Source of the DNA: Perkinsus olseni
Lineage: Eukaryota > Perkinsozoa > Perkinsida > Perkinsidae
Assembly (NCBI GenBank): GCA_013115135.1
Contig: JABANP010000033.1
Location: forward strand, 1 to 64,000
Length of the DNA: 64,000 nucleotides
Reading direction: 5' to 3'
The position numbers were made by a program, and so were the translations under genes. This document shows positions 43,794 through 53,664 of this stretch, piece by piece. The notes under the pieces are model-generated. The model was not told where the DNA came from. It saw nothing but the letters and a program-made list of their open reading frames with translations, and did not search any database. The stretch's first letter is position 1. Each line of letters starts with the position of its first letter.

Positions 43794-44360
43794 GGCCAGC
43801 GGCCCCAACGTGGGCAGTTTTCGGGTCGAAGGTAGGCAAACTCCTGGCGGGCGCGCTAGGGGTGTTATTACGCGGGCCTTCGGCCCGCTTTTTTCCCAGG
43901 GTGTTTACGTGACCACTCGGGGCCTGGCCGCGCTTGGCCGAGGGCCAACATGACGGTCTACATGCTCCTTGCTGCTACTCACCTCCTATGAGGGACAGGC
44001 GCGAAGTTTCGTGCAAGTTGCACGGAAATGTGCGTGCAGGAAATGCAAGATCTTCAAGCAGTTTAAGATTGAAACCGTTTCGCGTCAGGATAGAATGCTT
44101 GCCCCTTTTGCTTTCCTCCCTCAGAGGATCTCTACTCATGTCCTCTCTAAGCGAACGTTGATGACTTCAAGCTGACGCAGCATTGTAGAGTTACGTTAAA
44201 GAGTTGGTGGTGGCGGCCTCCTTGTCATGCCCAAGCGGTAATGCGCTAATGGTGGCGGCCTCCTTGTCATGCCCAAGCGGTAATGCGCTAATGGTGGCGG
44301 CCTCCTTGTCATGCCGAAACGGTTAATGGTGCGGGCCTCCTTGTCATGCCCAAGCGGTAA
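43794..44360 (+). repeat. Left terminal inverted repeat of the MULE
   Basis: It matches the reverse complement of about 58,262-58,827 at near identity, starting at GGCCCCAACGTGGGCAG (43801). The outermost 7 nt are diverged. The inner end merges into the 42-bp minisatellite, of which the right repeat holds only a few units. Confidence 0.88.
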
Positions 44361-45450
44361 TGCGCTAATGGTGGCGGCCTCCTTGTCATGCCCAAGCGGT
44401 AATGCGCTAATGGTGGCGGCCTCCTCGTCATGCTGAAACGGTTAATGGTGGCGGCCTCCTTGTCATGCCCAAGCGGTAATGCGCTAATGGTGGCGGCCTC
44501 CCTTGTCATGCCCAAGCGGTAATGGTGGCGGCCTCCTTGTCATGCCCAAGCGGTAATGCGCTAATGGTGGCGGCCTCCTTGTCATGCCCAAGCGGTAATG
44601 CGCTAATGGTGGCGGCCTCCCTTGTCATGCCCAAGCGGTAATGGTGGCGGCCTCCTTGTCATGCCCAAGCGGTAATGCGCTAATGGTGGCGGCCTCCTTG
44701 TCATGCCCAAGCGGTAATGCGCTAATGGTGCCGGCCTCCTTGTCATGCCCAAGCGGTAATGCGCTAATGGTGGCGGCCTCCTTGCCATGCCCAAGCGGTA
44801 ATGCGCTAATGGTGGCGGCCTCCTTGTCATGCCCAAGTGGTAATGCGCTAATGGTGGCGGCCGTGGCGGCCTCCTTGTCATGCCCAAGCGGTAATGCGCT
44901 AATGGTGGCGGCCTCCTTGTCATGCCCAAGCGGTAATGGTGGCGGCCTCCTTGTCATGCCCAAGCGGTAATGTGCTAATGGTGGCGGCCTCCTTGTCATG
45001 CCCAAGCGGTAATGCGCTAATGGTGCCGGCCTCCTTGTCATGCCCAAGCGGTAATGCGCTAATGGTGGCGGCCTCCCTTGTCATGCCCAAGCGGTAATGC
45101 GCTAATGGTGGCGGCCTCCTTGTCATGCCCAAGTGGTAATGCGCTAATGGTGGCGGCCGTGGCGGCCTCCTTGTCATGCCCAAGCGGTAATGCGCTAATG
45201 GTGGCGGCCTCCTTGTCATGCCCAAGCGGTAATGGTGGCGGCCTCCTTCTCATGCCCAAGCGGTAATGCGCTAATGGTGGCGGCCTCCTTGTCATGCCCA
45301 AGCGGTAATGCGCTAATGGTGGCGGCCTCCTTGTCATGCCCAAGCGGTAATGCGCTAATGGTGGCGGCCTCCTTGTCATGCCCAAGCGGTAATGCGCTAA
45401 TGGTGGCGGCCTCCTTGTCATGCCGAAACGGGTAATGGTGACGGCCTCGC
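44205..45450 (+). repeat. Minisatellite with 42-bp unit
   Basis: About thirty tandem copies of a 42-bp unit (ATGGTGGCGGCCTCCTTGTC + ATGCCCAAGCGGTAATGCGC + TA), with shorter variants of about 33 bp and some with a GAAACGGTTA ending. The period is a multiple of three, so both strands stay open (MVAASLSCPSGNAL and GMTRRPPPLAHYRL repeats). These frames are a by-product, not proteins I would accept. Confidence 0.95.
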
Positions 45451-47595
45451 GTTTAGCGACGTCGCGCCGTCTTATCACTGAGGAGACTGAATCTTCTGGG
45501 TACACGGCGATTGTACATCAAAAAGACGTGATGATTTTATTGATTTCTACCACTCTTGTTCATCTTGGGTTGACAAGTATGCGTAAGTAGGGCAGCAGCA
45601 GCCAGGAAAAAGTAACCAGTGTCGCATCTCCCCCTATTGGTCACGACAGCCCGAGGATTTCCATCGGATAGTGGAGACTCTGCACGGATATCCATACCGA
45701 GAAATTGCTGATATTGCACGCGTGAACGCATCATAATACGAGTGATTGAGTTATGAACATACGATGATCGCATTTTCGTGATGCAGACCTATCCCATCGA
45801 TATTGACTGAAGATTCTCTCGAAATATTGAATGAAGACTGCTTCCGTAATACGGAATCCGTACTAGCAATGTAATAAGCTTCCAAACGAATTGTAGTTAT
45901 TCTGGTTGTAAGGTTGACTGAGGCGTCAACAGGTTGTATGACGAAGGAAACTGCGTGGCTCTGCCCGTGAACTCGACCGTACTACATGTGCATTACGCAA
46001 CATGCAAGAATATCGGCTACCTTCGAAGGTGCTTCACAGCTGGGACGGTGGTCGTAGGATTTCTAACTGACGAGATTACCCGATTTCGAAGATGGTTGGA
46101 GATATGTATGTCGCCTCCTAGTGCGTCACAAGGCAGACATTGAATCACAGCTATACTGGACAATATGACGCGTATAGTAAGTACACCCTGCGTATAGTAA
46201 GTACACCCTGCGTTCTGAGTTTCTGTTTTTTGATGTCGTCAGAAGTGCAAGGAGATTAAGTTAAAGACGATTGATCAGAAGAATCTTGGACGAGAAAAGT
46301 GGGAGGCACTTTGCTACACTTGTAGCGCGCTTCTAGTAGCACTAGTAGAGTACTACTCTGATTGTGATGTGATGTCAACCAGTCTCCGAGGATCATACAA
46401 GTGTATGCGGCTTGTAAAGTGGAACGGAGCAACGCGTTGAACGCGATCAGTTAAACTGATTCAGTTTGGGAGGAATGGCTAACTTCCAAGTGTGTGCGAT
46501 CATCCATGAAATAACGCAGAGCTCGTGGGATAGGAGGGATACTCTTCTTCGGAGGAGTCTGTTTACTTCATGCATTACGATGTTTGTGCAGATTCGAAGA
46601 ACATATGACATTCTTGGTCGTAGCCATCTAGCCAGCTTGATAGTGGCCGCAAAGGATCGTGCTGAAGGCGGAACACATTTTAAATGTCATTCCGGGATGA
46701 TCCATACCAAGTAAGCTAGCCAAGTGTAACTAGTACAATCGACGACTGTCAGTCGTAGTTCCCAGCCTGATCAAGATAGGATCGAGTCCCATCCCGACTA
46801 AATGCTTTGTAGTCAAGCCGCCTCCTTCGTCTCGGCCTTCGGATCGGAATAGATGGCTGATCGGCCTGATAAAATGATTCTCATAGTTGCTATCGACTCC
46901 TCGAGGGCACGCAGCGTGCTGCACGCTACTAGAAATAGGATCCATTATAGTTCAGGGGAAATCCAGAGACCGTGTACCGTTCCTGCGGCAATGCATACAT
47001 TGATCCGGGCCGAGCTGATGATCGCATTCCTTCTTCCTGCGGACGGACTAGGGATCTCCGGTCGGGATGCAGTGCAGCCTGAAAAACGAAGTATCATTCT
47101 ACGAGGATGGTCCTAGTTGGTCGTTTCTCCGGGGATGACAATCTTCGGCGCCACAACCCCCGTACTTGCTGATGCGTCCTCGCCACTGGTTATCTCCGAT
47201 GGCAGTTGAGCCTGAATCATACTCAATAATACCAATTTCAGTGACTCTGAGGGTCACAATCGGATAGCATTCTTCTTCGGAAAACGACGATATACAGTAC
47301 TTACAGAGGATCTTGCGGCCGTGGCCGAGATCGAGCGGGTGAGATCAGTCTGGGTATTAAGGCGCAGCGCAGCATCGTGTACCTGATCCGGGGGGGTTCT
47401 ATGTCCGGCGGGTATCGTTCGGGCAGAAATCTCTGGGCATCTCTTGGGAATTCTCCCGTGGGAATTGGTTTCGATAAGCCCGATGATCCAATGATTCGGT
47501 TTTAGCTTTTGTGACTTACATGCAATTCTTCCTCGCTCGTCTCGCATCTCTCCTCTTCACCGCAGTCGGATAATATCTCGCCACAAGAAAGTCTC
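45451..47595. other. Internal MULE sequence without a recognised gene
   Basis: A perfect 20-bp tandem duplication (GCGTATAGTAAGTACACCCT) lies at about 46,170-46,212. A minus-strand open piece at 45,537-45,700 (MDIRAESPLSDGNPRAVVTN) and another at 47,254-47,547 are possible exons but match no family. Captured host fragments, common in MULEs, cannot be excluded. Confidence 0.45.
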
Positions 47596-48648
47596 TCAGT
47601 AGGTTCTGGGGTTGGTCCTTCGTTCTCTGAGAAAGCATACAAAGCTTCCACGTGAGGGCACCAATGGTGCCAATGGTGTCACACCATTTGCAAATCTGAA
47701 TGACTGGGGTGACCCTCTGCTGGAGGATACTCTACCTGTCCCGATAGTCTCTCGGGGTCGGCTGGTTTGATGGCGTGAGCCTGCTGCGGGTCGGCCTGAA
47801 TCTCGCTGCTTCTCCCTAGATCGCTTGGATGGTCCTCGAGCCCCTCGTTTGAACCCGTAGCGGATATTTTCAGGCAGGGCTTGGTCTGTGATGCGCCCAT
47901 CCTTCCGTTGTCGGCGGCGAGGCAAGGAAAAGAATGCCCTCAAGTACTTCCACTCTTCGGAAACCTCCTCCTGCATAAGGTATGCAGTGCATATCACATG
48001 GCTGCAGATATGCTTTCGACTCCACTGGATGCAAGAGCAAGTGGGCCCATCCGGGGGAGGTGCATGGGGATCAGCGGTGCGCTTGTAGGATACAATGAAG
48101 TAGGTCTTACGCAGTCTACGCACCTCCGCGAGGGACGCATAGCTGTAGTTCACCATCTTCTTAGCCTCGAAATCTTCTTCGCCGAAGACGCGATCGGATA
48201 GCTGACCTCCGCTGGAGCCTCCTTGGCTTTCATCCCGCGCATAGAGCCATTGGTCTCCTTGATAGTGTTCGGAACTGGTTGGATGCCAAGTGGCTGGGAT
48301 CAGGCAGTAGATTTCCCGCTGGAAGAGTCGGGCGGCAAGTTTTCTCTGTTTCTTAGTAACTTCCCCGAGAAGCTGTCGTCCACCATACTGAGACAGCCGG
48401 ATCCACTTTCGCGGGGAAGCGAAGAAGCTCCCCAGCTCGGACAGGGTACGACGGTATCTACTCTTCAAGAGGACCTTCTTCAATTCGCCATTGAACTTTT
48501 CCACTCCATTATTCGTACGAGGGCCAACGGCGTAGGAACCCCAATATGACCGCCAGTCTTCGTCGTTTAGATAGTGGGAAAATTTGTCGAAGAAGCACTT
48601 TATGGCGACGTTCTCTGCGTGAGTATCTGAGCGGGAAGTTTGACTCAA
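47596..48648 (-). CDS. MULE transposase C-terminal part with SWIM zinc finger
   Basis: It continues the transposase after a frame break at about 48,650. It contains the block with the probable third catalytic acid (TNNGVEKFNGELKK), as in MULE/MuDR transposases, and a SWIM zinc finger (CSCIQWSRKHICSH, C-x-C-xn-C-x-H), which binds DNA or protein. A basic tail rich in Arg, Lys and Ser follows (GARGPSKRSREKQRDSGRP). No intron joining it to the preceding frame was convincing, so the break is either a small indel or a splice I could not resolve. Confidence 0.75.
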   Translation of the reverse strand: MSQTSRSDTHAENVAIKCFFDKFSHYLNDEDWRSYWGSYAVGPRTNNGVEKFNGELKKVLLKSRYRRTLSELGSFFASPRKWIRLSQYGGRQLLGEVTKKQRKLAARLFQREIYCLIPATWHPTSSEHYQGDQWLYARDESQGGSSGGQLSDRVFGEEDFEAKKMVNYSYASLAEVRRLRKTYFIVSYKRTADPHAPPPDGPTCSCIQWSRKHICSHVICTAYLMQEEVSEEWKYLRAFFSLPRRRQRKDGRITDQALPENIRYGFKRGARGPSKRSREKQRDSGRPAAGSRHQTSRPRETIGTGRVSSSRGSPQSFRFANGVTPLAPLVPSRGSFVCFLRERRTNPRTY

Positions 48649-48663
48649 CCAACGTCATGCTAG

Positions 48664-51600
48664 TCAAACTAGGGTCGAATTTGCACCCGAGCGTCTCCTC
48701 AGGAGTTTGAGTTTCAAATTATTGCATGGATGGATGAATGAAGGGGTACCACGTTGAAATATTGAAGAATTCTCAAGGGCTGCAGCAATACGCCTGGATA
48801 TCGAAGGCAAGAACGAAGGATCGAATAGGCGTCGGATATTGATATCCGATATTCTCGTAGCCATGTATTCACCCCGATGCATCTCACCTTGCAGCCACTC
48901 TCCTAGACAAAGATCTCGCAACACTCGCCACTCATCTCTGGTTGTAGCGTCAGCCAGCAGCCGAAGATCGTTCAAGATGGCCCTCCACACACTTTCTGGT
49001 AATTTGGCAGCAGCTTTTTTCTCCTTCGCCTTCTGTATTACATGGAATAGGCAACTGACGATTTGTGTATGAGGCCCAAAGACTTCGATCAATGCCTTGT
49101 GGTTGGCGGGGGAGCCGTCGGTCACCACTGCTTTAGGTACATGGTTGCACACCCCGGCATCATCTGCGGCATTCATCAGCTGTCTCAGGACGTGACCGAG
49201 AGCCTCGGAATTCTCGCTGTTGATGATGGCTATCCCAACTGGCTTGGCAGTCTGGTGAGGTGGGAGAGAGGCGAGTACGGCCACCACAATGTCGGCGTGA
49301 ACACAATTGAATGTCGAATCCACCCCCAGAGTGTGTATACCCTCTAGGTTCTTCAACATTCTGGGACTTGTAGCCAGAGCAGCAAACACATCAACATCAT
49401 CCCGGCCTCTCTCACCTGGTGAGTGGCGGCACAGGATGTCACCAACAAAAATACAGTCGTCCGCCTGACGCGCTTTAGCCATCGTCTCGGCCTCCGTCGA
49501 GCCCTTTTCCACCGCCACCAAGGAGCGGATTATGTCGGAAATTTCTTCTTTAACAGCCGCAGAATCACGCCGCAGTGGGGTTAATTGTTCCACAAATGCA
49601 TCGACAGATAGACCAGCCCTTCCATTGGGCTTAATTGATCGCGCGGCGCCCCGTATAGCTTCGTAGTCTTTGAGGCCCTTGTTGAGGATGAAAGTCATCG
49701 TGCTCGAGCTATACTTACCGCTAGCATACCATTCGTTGCTACCCTCGATCAGGTCGTCGAGAGTGCGACAGGGATCCTCGTCGATGAGAGCGGCCCAATG
49801 ATCGCAAACATCTGGTGGCACTGTCGCGGAGCGGCAGATATATGACTTGTGAGGGTGTGAGTGAGCTCGCCACTGTTGCGAAGTGCCTGCCGATGATTTC
49901 ATCGGGAAGAAGTAGCATGTCTCTCTCTCCATTCGTACAAGGCATTGTGATAGGGGACAGATAAAATCCGGCCATAGTCTCCAATCCGGCCGACTACCTC
50001 GCGTTGGCTCCTTCCCTCGGCTCCTCTTCGAAGCAGTTCTGCGGCACTCCAGAATGCACGATCGGCGGCCGTGTCGCAGCTTCTCGAGTGTCAAGTCAGC
50101 CAGACGATAATGATCATGTTCGATGAGGTAGGCACCAACCACATTGTATAGATGACCACGCCTCACTAGGAACGGTTCATTTGCGAACAGTTCATTTTGA
50201 CTACCGCCATGAGGTATCCTGTGGAGATCGGGTTCGGTGAGCTCGACTTCAGAAGGCTCGCTGGTGGCCTCGACGGTCCTCGCATCAGATATAATATGAT
50301 CCTCATATTCCTCGTCTACTGTCCCTACTCCATCGCTGTCAAGATTCACAGAATCGAGGTCTCCGAGTGAGTGGATGGCCGGGCTCTGACACTCCGTGGC
50401 GTCCGGTGGTTGAGGAACCCTCGAATCTGGGTCTGGGTCATTGCATAGATTGGAGCGATCAGCAGGGTTACCCTCGTCGCTCTGTGGACCAACTTCAGCT
50501 CGCCCCTCGCTAAGGCCTGTGGACTGTCGGGTGCCTCTCAGGATATTGCATACCTCCTCTTCAGATAGATCTCTGCCCGAGTCGGTCAAGTTCAGCCTCA
50601 CGTGGAGATCTTTGTAGAACCGGAGTCGCATGTCGAAGGGAAGCGTGTCGACCTTGCTGGCAAGATGAGGAATACTCAAGCAGTACACAATAGGGTCTGT
50701 GAACCTCTCTAAACCTTGGCCAGCTCGTGCGAAGTGATTCGCGAGGTGGTAATCAGCACGTAAGTTATCAATGCGATCACTGAGACCTTCCACAGCCAGG
50801 TTCAGGTCCCTCAGATGCGCAGAGTGCGAGTCGACGTCTCTATCAGCCCCCAGATTTGGTATCGGACCAGCTCGCTGTTCTCGCTGAGAGCTCTGAGATG
50901 TGGCTGCTCCGCCAAATTCCCCACCGATCAACCAGCTCGACTCCTTGCATGCCTCATCGAATCTTGATGCCTCTGGATCCATGAAGAAGACCGGTGAGAC
51001 TTGCTCCCGTCTCGAGGAGTTCCTCAGCGGATACACCTTCACCTGGCTCGAGCACCCCACTCTGCTCAGTATCGTATACATGCCTCCCACAATCCATTCC
51101 CTCTTCCAGTAGGCCCGTATGGTATCATCCCGAGAAGCAGGGACTCTCGGGAAGGGTAACTTAACCCATATTCCGGCCAAGGTGAGGCCTACCGTTTTAT
51201 GCGCTGTCAACGCATACGCGAGGGTTATGGGGAACTGTTTGCGGGAGAACACTATGTCTCCTTCAGGGTTCCTCACAACGAAGGTTTCTCGCGTAACATC
51301 GACGGGAAGAAGCGCTCCGTCGAATAATATCGATACTCGAGGCTCATGGCTACCCTCAGTCCCTAGAATCTGCCTCACTGTCCCCATCATGCCATTGGTG
51401 TACCGGTGAGTTGGATGATTTATCGTAGTCATAACCCTTGCTCCAATTTTCAGGTTCAATGTAGATCGATACCCCATACTATCGACGTCCTTCTTCTGAA
51501 AGCATGGTGGAGAGGGAACCATCTCGGTATCAATCGCTGTGAACACGCAGGGTGGCCCAGAGGGGAAGAATGCTATTCTTTCTTACCGGGAATTCCGGAA

Positions 51601-51962
51601 ATTCCCGGGAAGAAAGAATGCTCAATATTCCCTGGAAGAATGGTTAAGATTCTTCCCGGGTATTTGGGTGCTTCATTCCAATGGTTTGACTTGAGGGAGC
51701 ATCGAGTATGGGTAGATATGCGCGCCGAAGGCGCGCGAAAAAAAATTTGGGGGCTTGTTTCAATGGGGAAGAATGCATTCTTTCTTCCCGGCTATATTCC
51801 CGGGAATTCCCGGAAATTCCCGGGAATGGGAAGAATGATCTATTCTTTCCACTTTTGGGCCACCCTGTGAACACGTGCGCAGTGCCCGGTAGGGTGTCCA
51901 AATGCTTGCGGTTGTGCTCTTCGGCCTCTTGGTTCTTCAGACAGATAACGGTATGAGCAAAC
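48664..51962 (-). CDS. Pif1 helicase C-terminal half fused in frame to MULE transposase
   Basis: Starting at the acceptor near 51962, the frame reads FAHTVICLKNQEAEEHNRK, is cut by the MITE (51548-51867), and resumes at 51547. From there 960 residues are open without a stop. They give the Pif1 2B/late helicase motifs (LKIGARVMTTINHP, TNGMMGTVRQIL, LAYALTAHKTVGLTL), a long acidic linker, and a WRKY/FLYWCH-like Cys-His segment (FICPLSQCLVRMERETC, HSHPHKSYIC). The transposase core follows: HTLGVDSTFN (first Asp), PKAVVTDGSPANH (second Asp) and IVSCLFHVIQKAKEK, a MULE hallmark. Pif1 enzymes unwind DNA 5' to 3'; MULE transposases cut at terminal repeats. Joining both in one polypeptide suggests the helicase serves transposition. 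The helicase acts first in the reading order. Confidence 0.8.
51548..51867. mobile_element. hAT-like MITE, 320 bp, inserted in the helicase coding region
   Basis: The terminal inverted repeats are perfect over 12 bp (CAGGGTGGCCCA ... TGGGCCACCCTG). Each side carries the 8-bp duplication TGAACACG (51540-51547 and 51868-51875). Eight-base duplications and CAGGG ends are typical of hAT elements. Removing the element and one duplication restores a continuous helicase reading (AHVFTAID). The interior is rich in palindromic GGAATTCC/CCCGGG runs and codes for nothing recognised. Confidence 0.88.
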
Positions 51963-52153
51963 CTGAGTCATCACGGTGTGAACAGCGATGTGAACGTTGC
52001 GTCAGTTAGGCACGGTAGGTTACGAGGCACGGCTCTTCTGTGCTAGGGGGCCGGCTAGGTCACTCAGTTCAGACTATAGTGTTATACAGAATGTATACAA
52101 TGAAATTCGATCAAGCGTTGTGGACTAGAGGGTGCTCCACTGTGTGGGTGGTT

Positions 52154-52566
52154 CTGGGAGCGTTTCTATCGCAGAGGAATGAGAGGTCGACTATGAAACT
52201 CGGCCCCCTCGGACTTGATACTACGGAAGATTGAGCTCTTGGGTTTCGTGGATTCTCGAAGTATGTGTGAGGAGTAATAACGCGAAACGATCTTCAAGGA
52301 GTTCCTCCACTCAACCGCATTGACTCGACTCTTTCCCGTGGAGAGGTGAATGACCGCCATGCCTCTGCGGAGGGAGTTGGAGGGTAGATAATAGAAAAAT
52401 GCGGTTGAGAGGAGGAACTCCGTGAAGATCGTTTCGCGTTATTACTCCTCACACGTACTTCGAGAATCCACGAAACCCAAGAGCTCGATCTTCCGTAGTA
52501 TCAAGTCCGACGGGGCCGAGTTTCATAGCCGACCTCTCATTCCTCTGCGATAGATACCCTCCCAGA
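52154..52566. mobile_element. Foldback MITE within the helicase intron
   Basis: Arms of about 170 bp (about 52,154-52,330 and 52,395-52,566) are near-perfect inverted copies, with ends CTGGGAG and CTCCCAG and a short central loop. It lies in the 815-nt intron 51963-52777. A smaller inverted pair (GTGAAACGTTTCGG / CCAAAACGTTTCAC) sits at 52,678-52,730. Confidence 0.85.
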
Positions 52567-52777
52567 GTCACATCCACAGGAGTTGAACCCCTTCCATTGA
52601 TGTCAATCGTTGTAGGCTTGCGACGCTACCAGATGGCTTTTCACACTATATTGTTGTATATGCTTCTCTATCATACCGTGAAACGTTTCGGACTAACACC
52701 ATTAGTTATATTAGGCCAAAACGTTTCACAGGATCGTACTCGGACGTGACTGCTGTTTCAGGCGAACCCTGGCTCAC

Positions 52778-53631
52778 CTCGGCTCCATACGCCCTCCATC
52801 TCTGTCCCTGATCTTGGCGAGAACTCTCAGGGATGTGTCGGTGAACATAGGGACTCCATCGTCTTCCTCGCTAACATTTCTGATATCCTTCAGAAGGCCG
52901 AGATAGTCGCTATCGGCCCCTCTATTAAAGCGAGTAAGGTACATCACAGTCGGCCCCATTTCGGCCCAGCAGCTGCTCCGCCAGAAGGGGAACGTAGGGT
53001 AGGCTTCAGGTCCGTACAAGGCAGATCCCTCGAATAGTGCAACCCTACCGATTTGGCAGGGGTCGCCGCAGAACACCACCGCCAGGCCACCAAAGGGTAA
53101 CTGGCTTGAGGGTCGCCCATGACGAATTTGTTTGAATGTCGCTGACATTGCATCCACTATTGTGTGATGCAATGCAATGACTTCATCCACATATATGACT
53201 GCGCCTTTTCTCAGTTGTTCCTCCTCCTCTGATCCTTTGATGCCACGGACCATTCGCCGAGTAAGTTCCTCGGTCGACCGCATATAAGAGTTATCGCCCA
53301 CGACTGAAGTATCGTCGAAGCCGAGGCTGAAGTATGACATGACCGTCACTCCTCCGACCTGTTTCGCTGACATGCCATTCCACGCTAGGATCACTTGATG
53401 AGGACCTCGTGGATCACTCCCGATTTCTTGAATGATAGATTTGAGAAGGTGAGACTTGCCAGTCCCGGCATAGCCGGTGATATAGAAATATCTTTGGTCA
53501 GGCCTCGTCTCTTCGTCCAAGGTGGCTTCCACACTCTCTACGATTTTGTCGAAAGCTCTTCGTTGGTCTGGATCTAATCCGTAATGCTCTGAAGCGCTCG
53601 CAGCGTATCTGACATCAAAGAGATCATGCAT
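52778..53631 (-). CDS. Pif1-type helicase N-terminal half (exon 1 of the MULE gene)
   Basis: The ATG at 53631 (MHDLFDVRYAASASEHYG) is the first methionine outside the minisatellite. Superfamily 1 helicase motifs follow: LDPDQRRAFDKIVESV, Walker A GYAGTGKSHLL, LAWNGMSAKQVGGVTVMSYF, Walker B AVIYVDEVIALHH and motif III VFCGDPCQIG, then a linker reading VMYLTRFNRGADSDYLGLL. It ends at a GTGAGC donor (52777); the acceptor at 51963 keeps frame, giving MEPR then FAHTVICLK. The frame stays open upstream into the 32-bp repeats, where it would read as repeated HQISSPG-type units, probably not translated. There is no Rep/HUH nuclease nearby, so this is not a Helitron helicase in its usual setting. Confidence 0.8.
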
Positions 53632-53664
53632 TTTAGGTTGAAATCCGAATCGGAATGCCTCCTG

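Noticed and set aside
44205..45450. CRISPR-like array of regularly spaced repeats
   Set aside because: Units are directly contiguous 42-bp tandem copies with no variable spacers, and the window is eukaryotic. It is a minisatellite.
44309..45505. Repetitive proteins encoded on both strands of the 42-bp array
   Set aside because: Both strands stay open only because the unit is 14 codons long and lacks stops. No starts, introns or flanking coding sequence support them.
51548..51867. The 320-bp insert as a spliced intron of the helicase
   Set aside because: GT-AG pairs at its edges do not restore the reading frame, whereas the MITE with its 8-bp duplication explains the sequence exactly.
47596..53631. 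Helitron, because of the Pif1 helicase
   Set aside because: No Rep/HUH domain was found. The element has long inverted repeats and a 9-bp target duplication, and the DDE/MULE core is clear.
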